NCBI GenBank assembly: GCA_964035015.1 | Contig: OZ036012.1 | Span: 3,277,585 to 3,341,584, forward strand | Source: Corallium rubrum | Taxonomy: Eukaryota > Cnidaria > Anthozoa > Scleralcyonacea > Coralliidae | Direction: 5' to 3' | DNA: 64,000 bases | Shown: positions 55,919-64,000 of the stretch, piece by piece | How positions within the stretch are numbered: position 1 is the stretch's first letter | Layout of the letters: every line of letters starts with the position of its first letter | Made by a program: the position numbers and the translations under genes | The notes under the pieces: model-generated | Seen by the model: the letters and a program-made list of their open reading frames with translations, nothing else | What the model was told of the DNA's origin: nothing | Database searches by the model: none

Positions 55919-58900
55919 ATGGCAGCACAGGTAAGATAATATCAACTGGTGTTTCCACGTTAAACTATAGCTTGAAATGGTGTGTGAGAGATGTATTTTT
56001 GATGTAAAATTGACATGTTTACGACTCTGTATTTGCAGACAGCACGACCCTTATCAGCGTTGGTCAACAGTCGACAACCGTACATTGGAAGGTAGTTAAA
56101 TAGCTTAAATATTATGATCTAACTGAAACTTGAAGTTGGTTATATTGGAAATTATGTAAGAACTCATATAGGTTGCAGAGTTAAGGAATTTTAGGATTAT
56201 ACCTATATAATGTCATGTCAACATTAGAGAGAGATAGAAATCTTTAAAAGAGTTACAACTCCAAAGGAAAGGCTGTAGTTTGGTAGGTAGGTAGGAAGGT
56301 AGGTAGGTAGGTAGGTAGGTAGGTAGGTAGGTAGGTACAGTAGGTAGACAGGTAGGTAGGTAGGTAGGTAGGTAGGTAGGTAGGTAGGTACAGTAGGTAG
56401 ACAGGTAGGTAGGTAGGTAGGTAGGTAGGTAGGTAGGTAGGTAGGTAGGTAGGTAGGTAGGTAGGTAGGTAGGTAGGTACAGTAGGTAGACAGGTAGACA
56501 GGTAGGTAGGTAGGTAGGTAGGTAGGTAGGTAGGTGAGTAGAGTAGAGGAAGGCCAAGGACGACATGGAGTCAGGTTGTGGAGAGGGACATGAGAGAGTG
56601 TGGTCTAAAAAGGTTGGATGCACAGTAGATAGAGAAGTGAAGAAAACCACTGTGGTCACTTATTTATGACCGACAGATAATTATATTGTCTGATCTTTTT
56701 AGACGTACTGGAAAAGTGATAAATATTTCAGCAAGAAAAGATGTGCATGGATATGAGAATATAAATGATTATTTTCCAGATTCAGGTTAGCTGTACCACA
56801 TGTATAATTAAGCTGCCTTTATCCTCAATTTTTCTACCTCAAACGTTAGCTGTGGATCTTCACTTATAAACAAAACCAATTTACGTGTATGTAAAGTATT
56901 TCCATGGGCAATACATGTTTATTTATATATTTATTATTTTTTGTAGACTCTGACGATGAAACAACTATATCAAAAAGTCGAACAGGTATTGATGAAGATA
57001 TATAATTGGTACTTGTATTTGTATAAAACATATCTAGTGGTTTTTACATACATGTATATTTTCATAATTTATACTGTATATACTGTATTTTCTGGGTGAT
57101 AACCTGTGGGTTATCTCTTAATTTTGCCAGGAAACATAATTAGTGCGGGTATATAGGCCAGGGGTTTCATTAGAAGCCGGCAACCGGTGAACTCCGGTGA
57201 TTACTTTCCAAATCATCGCCAGCTACTTTCATAATCATTGTTTTAAATTTTATTTGTGAATACCGTATACATGTTCACTTTGAGCCATTCCATTTTCCCT
57301 TGAAAACGTAAATGAACTTGAATATGAAGAAAGCTGGTTTCTGTGGAAATTTGTAATTTCTTGCTTGATAATTTTCTGTATTAAATCTGTATTAGGGACC
57401 TTAAGATCTAGGACGGCAACCTCAACGCTGACGTCATTTAAACAAAAGAATTATATTTGCAAAACAACGAGAATGAATAATTTTTACTCCCTAGAGTAAT
57501 CCCAGCACCGTCCCTGTTCTTTATACAATGCCACTTAGAGCATTTTCACGTCTTCAGGACAACATCAACGGCTAAAAGATGAGAACTGTTGCTTAAGATT
57601 GACTTCAAATCTTCAATACAGACACTACAATAATTTTAGCAAAGTGCTGGAAATGGTGTTTCCGAGGTTCTAGACTTCAAAAATTTACCAGGTGCACCAT
57701 CCCAACAAATGCAGTCCCAAATTGCTACCTCCATGTTCAACCGCCTACTTTCTAAAATGAGCCTGCTACTTTCAAAATTACCCCTGTTAGGGTGGTGCGG
57801 GTAATCTGTTGAATTCTTAAGATGACGCCATCTTGAAGACCAGAGACCGAGGATTCTACTTTCATCTTTCAACTACTGGTACTGTACTTTTTTTTAAATT
57901 TTGTGGTCCCAAACCAAGGGAGCATGCCAGACTGACCTGTATTTCTTCTTCTTTGTTCGGCATTCCTTTGTTTATATTCAGCCATTTTTAATAATGCGGT
58001 ATATTCATTAGCGTATTGCAGGCGCGGGCTATGGCCTGGTTATTTCATTTTTGGAATGCGCTCGGGTTTCCTTCGGCCCTGTAGCCCGCACCTGCAATAC
58101 GCTCTGTGCTGTGAGTAACTTCGTTACAAGTAACTAGTTACATGTAATCATTACTTTTTTGAGTAACTTTACCGGTAACTAGTTACTTTTTTCAGAAGGT
58201 AACTGTAACTGTAACTAGTTACAAAAAGTAGGAATAAAAAGTAACGATAACTAGTTACATCTGCCGTCAAGAGCGCCGTTACTTTTTGTGATATCCATAA
58301 TACTCCCAACCTCGCCGGGTCTTCGTTCAACATTGTATCCAGCTTTTCATTGAACTGAACACACCAGTGGCTGCAAGTGCAGCATGTGAAAGGCTGTTCA
58401 GACCACATTGTTCAGATTAATTTTCAGACCACATTGTTGCTCAATGACTGATCGTAATTTTGAAAATTCTCTTCTGGTCAAATTAAACAATAGTTTTGTC
58501 TAATTCACATGCTTCTCGATTTTAAAAGCAGAATGAAAGAATAGGTGTAACTTTGTAATTGTAATTGTAACTAGTTACAAAATTTTTAAAGTAACTTTGT
58601 AACTGTAACTGTAACTAGTTACTTTTTTTTCATTGTAACTTGTATCGGTAACTGGTTACTTTTCTGATGATGTAACTGCGACTAGTTACAAAAATTATGT
58701 AACTATTACAGCACTCAGGATACATTAATGATGTATACCGCATTATTCAAAATGGCTGCATGAATATATAAATGAAGGAACGCCGAACAAAGAAGAAATA
58801 CAAGTCAGTCTGGTGTGCTCCCTTGCTCAAACCTATTCTTAGCAGCTGCGGGTTATCTGATGGTGTGGGTAATACAATGATTTATTTTTCCAAAAGTGAC

Positions 58901-61111
58901 ACTTTTGTTGCTGTGCGGGTTATACGCCATGCAGGTTATCACCCAGAAAATACGGTATACCTGACAGCCTGGAATAAGTGAATTTGAAATGTGGTTGTTT
59001 GTTTTTACAGTAACAGAAAACAACGATAATGAACCAACATCATCAATCAAACGCAGCAGGAATAGCCCAGTGGTTTCTCACCATACTGCGAGTGAAAATA
59101 ATGCTCCTACATCTGATGAAGATACGACCAGTGGAGTAGCGAGATCGATAACATCAGACAATCTGGAATCTGAATGTTCACCAGACTCTGCAATTGGTAG
59201 CAATAAAGAAGACGATGAAATACATGATCATGCTACATCGAATGTTAATCATCAAGAACATGAAGCTATTTCAGATCGAGATATTATTCCACCTCAAATG
59301 AGTAATACAGTAGTGGGTGTAGATGATGTACAATCTACTGTAGACTATGAAGATTGTGACTTGCATAACACTAAAAAAAGGTAAATAAATGTATATGAGG
59401 TCAAAACTCAAAACGTCAATGCCAGATAGGTTACATCATCTGGCATTAGACAGTAAAAAATGGGGTTGTTTTTGGCTGGTTTGGGCAGGAATGGGTTAAT
59501 CACTTGTTAACTCACTGCTGCCTAGGATGTCTGAGAGTTCTCTCTTTGATGAGTAAAATCATCTGGTGTTAGACAGAGTAAAACAATAAAGGGACCATTT
59601 TTGACCAACTCAGGCAGGAATGGGTTAATCACTTGTTAACTCATTGCTGTCTAGGATGTCTGAGGGTTCTCTCTTTGATGAGTAAAATCAACTGGTGTTA
59701 GACAGAGTAAAACAATAAAGGGACCATTTTTGGCCAGCTCAGGCAAGGATGGGTTAATCACTTGTTAACTCATTGCTGTCTAGGATGTCTGAGGGTTCTC
59801 TCTTTGATGAGTAAAATCATCTGGAGAGTAAAATAATAAAGAGACCATTTTTGACCAGCTCAGGCAGGAATGGGTTAATCACTTGTTAACTCATTGCTGC
59901 CTAGGATGTCTGAGGGTTCTCTCTTTGATGAGTAAAATCATCTGGTGTTAGACAGAGTAAAACAATAAAGGGACCATTTTTGACCAGCTCAGGCAGGAAT
60001 GGGTTAATCACTTGTTAACTCATTGCTGACTAGGATGTCTGAGGGTTGACTCCCTTTGATGAGTAAAATCATCTGGTGTTAGACAGAGTAAAACAATAAA
60101 GGAGCCATTTTGGCCAACTGGTTTAATTGTGATGGTCATGATCATTATGATGGTCGTGATCATTGTGATGCAGGGCTCAAAATAACGTTTCATGTTACGC
60201 CGGTCATGGTGACTGGTCAGTTCCAATTGTGACTGGTCAAACGCGATTTTTGACTGGACAAATTTCACCGCACCCCTCCCTCTCCCCAAAAAGAAAAACC
60301 CCAACAAAAACAACAACACAACACAACAAAACAAAACAAAACAAAACAAAACAAAACAAAACAAAAAACATGTAAAGTATATTCTACGCTATATATATAT
60401 AAGCTAGTACTGATATGAACGTTTGTCATAAAAAGGAAATGCATGCATAGTTCACTTCACTATATATCAGACATTATGAAACGGGTCTACAACAGCACAA
60501 GAACAATCATTTTAAGTTCCTTCAAATGGAAGTAATAAAATTAATTGCAATTAATATGACCGGTCAAAATGAGCATTATACAAATTTGACCGGTCACATT
60601 AAAAATTTGGCCGGTCATTGACCGGTGACCAGCCATTATTTTGTGCCCTGTTATGTCGTTATCTTGGTGATGAGTAATGAGTAATGATTTGTTTAACGTC
60701 GTTAAACACAGGATGTGGTTGCCCAATCATCCGAGCCAGAGGCTCATGATTAAAGTGCACGACATAAGCTAAGACCTAAGTGTTGATTTTACGAAGGGAG
60801 GAAAACCGCAGAACCCTGCGAAAAACCCTCGAAGCACAGGAGAGACCAACTAAACTCTACTCACATGAAATTCAAGTTCGAGAACGAGGTTATTCCCAGA
60901 CGGTCACCCATCCAAGTACTAACCCCATCCAACTGGGCTTAACTACAGCGGTGAGAGGCAGCGCCCTAACAGCACACGCCACCCGTGATAAGATTATATT
61001 AGCTTAGTAAGATATTCTAATTCTATCAAACAAAATTATAATTAATGTTCCTTTTTCCAGGTTACAATTTTCACCTTATTCTGACCCTGAAGGAAAAGGA
61101 AAAGACAATTC
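55919..61111 (+). CDS. Multi-exon gene, acidic Ser/Thr/Asn-rich protein (5' part, continues off window)
   Basis: Five exons join in phase: 55919-55930, 56043-56091, 56947-56985, 59011-59380 (or from 59017) and 61061-61111. Donors are GTAAGA, GTAGTT, GTATTG, GTAAAT and GTAAGT; acceptors end ACAG, GTAG, ACAG and CCAG. They give 173 residues plus two bases. It begins MAAQHDPYQRWSTVDNRTLE, followed by DSDDETT, a long low-complexity region rich in Ser, Thr, Asn, Asp, Glu and His in exon 4, and KKRLQFSPYSDPEGKGKDN across exons 4-5. KRSRNSP and FSPYSDPE could be a nuclear signal and proline-directed phosphosites (inference). No folded domain has been reached and I do not recognise the family; a nuclear or scaffold protein whose domain lies in later exons is most likely. 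Exon 1 carries only four codons. The introns hold microsatellites, nested transposons, a satellite and a 5S-derived SINE. Confidence 0.6.
56282..56535. repeat. GGTA/GTAG microsatellite in intron 2
   Basis: About 250 bp of GTAG units, broken three times by ACAGTAGGTAGACAG. The minus-strand LPTY peptide reading is an artefact. Confidence 0.95.
57075..58966. mobile_element. Nested TIR elements in intron 3
   Basis: ATTTTCTGGGTGATAACCTG near 57089 is mirrored by CAGGTTATCACCCAGAAAAT near 58932. Inside, arms starting GGGAGCATGCCAGACTGACC (about 57918) and ending GTCAGTCTGGTGTGCTCCC (about 58823) form a second fold-back, itself split by a hAT relic. Confidence 0.7.
58107..58725 (+). mobile_element. 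hAT transposon relic
   Basis: GTAACTAGTTAC words crowd both ends, and TGCTGTGAGTAAC and GTAACTATTACAGCA look like TIRs. Near 58345-58405 the plus strand reads LFIELNTPVAASAACERLF, the hAT C-terminal dimerisation signature (TP...SAACERLFS). It then stops, so only a transposase scrap is left. Confidence 0.6.
59410..60115. repeat. 130-bp tandem satellite in intron 4
   Basis: Five to six units share GGGTTAATCACTTGTTAACT, GGATGTCTGAGGGTTCTCTC and GATGAGTAAAATCATCTGGT-GTTAGACAGAGTAAAAC. The last pair is the reverse complement of the CTGTCTAACRCCAGA word found in the other satellites. Confidence 0.9.
60172..60650. mobile_element. TIR element with CAGGGCTCAAAATAA ends
   Basis: CAGGGCTCAAAATAAC at the left and TTATTTTGTGCCCTG at the right, with sub-terminal TGACTGGTCA / TGACCGGTCA words in both orientations and a CAAAA microsatellite (60325-60365). 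The ends resemble hAT TIRs; no transposase. Confidence 0.65.
60660..60990 (-). repeat. 5S rRNA-derived SINE (SINE3-like)
   Basis: On the minus strand GGTTAGTACTTGGATGGGTG followed by ACCGTCTGGGAATA matches the 5S rRNA internal promoter region (box C and 3' half). The upstream part (GTAGTTAAGCCCAGTTGG) is diverged from 5S. The remaining 220 bp (TCGCAGGGTTCTGCGGTTTT and a TTAAACAAATCATTAC tail) is not 5S. It lies in intron 4 in antisense orientation. Confidence 0.65.
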
Positions 61112-61260
61112 GTAAGTTGAATGAAAATTAAATATTTTCTTTGCACGGTATATAAATATACATGAAAACTATGCACTATAATGTCGGGAAGCATACATAC
61201 ATTAATATTTTTACAACTATAATTATTTTTCCATGCCCCACAATCAAAATAAAATCTTGA

Positions 61261-64000
61261 GGCTATGTCCACATACCACACTAATCCGTTTTCAAACGAA
61301 AACAGAGACCTCGTATCGGAAACATATCAAACGTTTTCCATCCACACTATCGTTTTCCATCCACACTATCGTTTTCCATCCACACTATCGTTTTCCACCC
61401 ACACGATCGTTTTCCATCCACACTATCGTTTTCCATCCACACTATCGTTTTCCATCCACACTATCGTTTTCCATCCACACTATCGTTTTCCATCCACACT
61501 ATCGTTTTCCACCCACACGATCGTTTTCCATCCACACTATCGTTTTCCATCCACACTATCGTTTTCCATCCACACTATCGTTTTCCATCCACACTATCGT
61601 TTTCCATCCACACTATCGTTTTCCATCCACACTATCGTTTTCCATCCACACTATCGTTTTCCATCCACGCTATCGTTTTCCACCCACACGATCGTTTTCC
61701 ATCCACACTATCGTTTTCCATCCACACTATCGTTTTCCACCCACACGATCGTTTTCCATCCACACTATCGTTTTCCACCCACACTATCGTTTTCCATCCA
61801 CACGATCGTTTTCCATCCACACTATCGTTTTCCATCCACACTATCGTTTTCCATCCACACTATCGTTTTCCATCCACACTATCGTTTTCGATCCACACTA
61901 TCGTTTTCCATCTACACTATCGTTTTCCACCCACACTATCGTTTTCCACCCACACGATCGTTTTCCATCCACACTATCGTTTTCCACCCACACTATCGTT
62001 TTCCATCCACACGATCGTTTTCCATCCACACTATCGTTTTCCATCCACACTATCGTTTTCCACCCACACTATCGTTTTCCACCCACACGATCGTTTTCCA
62101 TCCACACTATCGTTTTCCACCCACACTATCGTTTTCCATCCACACTATCGTTTTCCATCCACACTATCGTTTTCCATCTACACTATCGTTTTCCACCCAT
62201 ACTATCGTTTTCCATCCACACTATCGTTTTCCATCCACACTATCGTTTTCCATCCACACTATCGTTTTCCATCCACACTATCGTTTTCCATCCACACGAT
62301 CGTTTTCCATCCACACTATCGTTTTCCATCCACACTATCGTTTTCCACCCACACTATCGTTTTCCATCCACACTATCGTTTTCCATCAACACTATCGTTT
62401 TCCATCCACACTATCGTTTTCCATCTACACTATCGTTTTCCATCCACACTATCGTTTTCCATCCACACTATCGTTTTCCATCCACACTATCGTTTTCCAT
62501 CCACACTATCGTTTTCCATCTACACTATCGTTTTCCACCCATACTATCGTTTTCCATCCACACTATCGTTTTCCATCCACACTATCGTTTTCCATCCACA
62601 CTATCGTTTTCCATCCACACTATCGTTTTCCATCCACACTATCGTTTTCCATCCACACTATCGCTTTCCATCCACACTATCGTTTTCCATCCACACTATC
62701 GTTTTCCATCCACACTATCGTTTTCCATCCACACTATCGTTTTCCATCTACACTATCGTTTTCCACCCATACTATCGTTTTCCATCCACACTATCGTTTT
62801 CCATCCACACTATCGTTTTCCATCCACACTATCGTTTTCCATCCACACTATCGTTTTCCATCCACACTATCGTTTTCCATCCACACTATCGCTTTCCATC
62901 CACACTATCGTTTTCCATCCACACTATCGTTTTCCATCCACACTATCTTTTTCCATCCACACTATCGTTTTCCATCCACACTATCGTTTTCCATCCACAC
63001 TATCGTTTTCCATCCACACTATCGTTTTCGATCCACACTATCGTTTTCCATCCACACTATCGTTTTCGATCCACACTATCGTTTTCCATCCACACTCGTT
63101 TTCCATCCACACTATCGTTTTCCATCCACACTATCGTTTTCCATCCACACTATCGTTTTCCATCCACACTATCGTTTTCCACCCACACGATCGTTTTCCA
63201 TCCACACTATCGTTTTCCAGCCACACGATCGTTTTCCATCCACACTATCGTTTTCCATCCACACTATCGTTTTCCATCCACACTATCGTTTTCCATCTAC
63301 ACTATCGTTTTCCACCCACACGATCGTTTTCCATCCACACTATCGTTTTCCATCTACACTATCGTTTTCCACCCACACTATCGCTTTCCATCCACACTAT
63401 CGTTTTCCATCCACACTATCGTTTTCCATCCACACTATCGTTTTCCATCCACACTATCGTTTTCCATCCACACTATCGTTTTCCATCCACACTATCGTTT
63501 TCCATCCACACTATCGCTTTCCATCCATACTATCGTTTTCCATCTACACTATCGTTTTCCATCCACACTATCGTTTTCCATCCACACTATCGTTTTCCAT
63601 CCACACTATCGTTTTCCATCCACACTATCGTTTTCCATCCACACTATCGTTTTCCATCCACACTATCGTTTTCCATCCACACTATCGTTTTCCATCCACA
63701 CTATCGTTTTCCATCCACACGATCGTTTTCCATCCACACTATCGTTTTCCACCCACACGATCGTTTTCCATCCACACTATCGTTTTCCATCCACACTATC
63801 GTTTTCCACCCACACGATCGTTTTCCATCCACACTATCGTTTTCCACCCACACTATCGTTTTCCATCCACACGATCGTTTTCCATCCACACTATCGTTTT
63901 CCATCCACACTATCGTTTTCCATCCACACTATCGTTTTCCATCCACACTATCGTTTTCGATCCACACTATCGTTTTCCATCTACACTATCGTTTTCCACC
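61261..64000. repeat. 19-bp minisatellite, at least 2.67 kb, in intron 5
   Basis: From about 61330 to the window end, about 140 units of CGTTTTCCATCCACACTAT with few variants (CACCCACACGATCG, TCTACAC, a CGCTTTCC form). It starts just after GGCTATGTCCACATACCAC and AATCCGTTTTCAAACGAAAA, which look like the end of a DNA transposon with the same sub-terminal words. The two MWMENDSVDGKR-type ORFs are artefacts but reveal a higher-order repeat. Confidence 0.95.

Noticed and set aside
60886-60985. Functional 5S rRNA gene
   Set aside because: Only the 3' half resembles 5S and it continues into unrelated sequence; better explained as a SINE.
61632-61841. MWMENDSVDGKR-type ORFs (also 63701-63910)
   Set aside because: Translations of the 19-bp minisatellite.

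Overview
This is a repeat-dense stretch of animal nuclear DNA, most likely from a cnidarian and probably an anthozoan. The evidence is spliced genes with GT...AG introns, intronless class A GPCRs, fold-back MITEs, LINE and Penelope-type retroelement relics, SINE-like pieces, TTAGGG-type islands and many microsatellites. The cnidarian assignment is inferred from this style; no marker gene proves it.

Five protein-coding loci can be supported. Two are intronless paralogous rhodopsin-family receptors on the minus strand (5976-7073 and 24603-25706), both of peptide-receptor type and both ending in a PDZ-ligand-like T-x-V tail. The third is a minus-strand, four-exon gene (41305-42261) for a small Cys-rich, acidic protein. 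The fourth, and the most notable, is a minus-strand insulin-like peptide gene. Its signal peptide and B chain lie at 49145-49394 and its A chain at 45858-46003; a phase-1 intron of about 3.1 kb, packed with simple and satellite repeats, separates them. The fifth is a plus-strand gene starting at 55919 under E2F- and YY1-like sites. Five phase-compatible exons encode an acidic Ser/Thr/Asn-rich N-terminus, and the gene runs past the window end through a giant minisatellite intron.

Layout: 1-5950 is an almost continuous train of inverted-repeat elements that ends 25 bp from the first receptor's stop codon. From 7.1 to 24.6 kb there is no gene, only MITEs, a LINE tail, a hammerhead-bearing Penelope-type terminus, a 120-bp tandem array with hammerhead-like cores, and a twice-repeated satellite block. 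From 25.8 to 34.75 kb there are microsatellites and then a tandem duplication of a roughly 4-kb block, with a different LINE relic at the same point in each copy. From 35 to 45.8 kb there are more fold-backs, an eleven-copy tRNA-like tandem array, the Cys-rich gene, a decayed hammerhead-type array and a GIY-YIG relic. The insulin-like gene follows, then further repeats, then the plus-strand gene.

The receptors and the insulin-like peptide are all cell-signalling components, but nothing in the sequence links them as ligand and receptor. No operon, CRISPR array, intact rRNA or intact tRNA gene is present. All exon joins are read by eye from splice-site consensus and reading phase.
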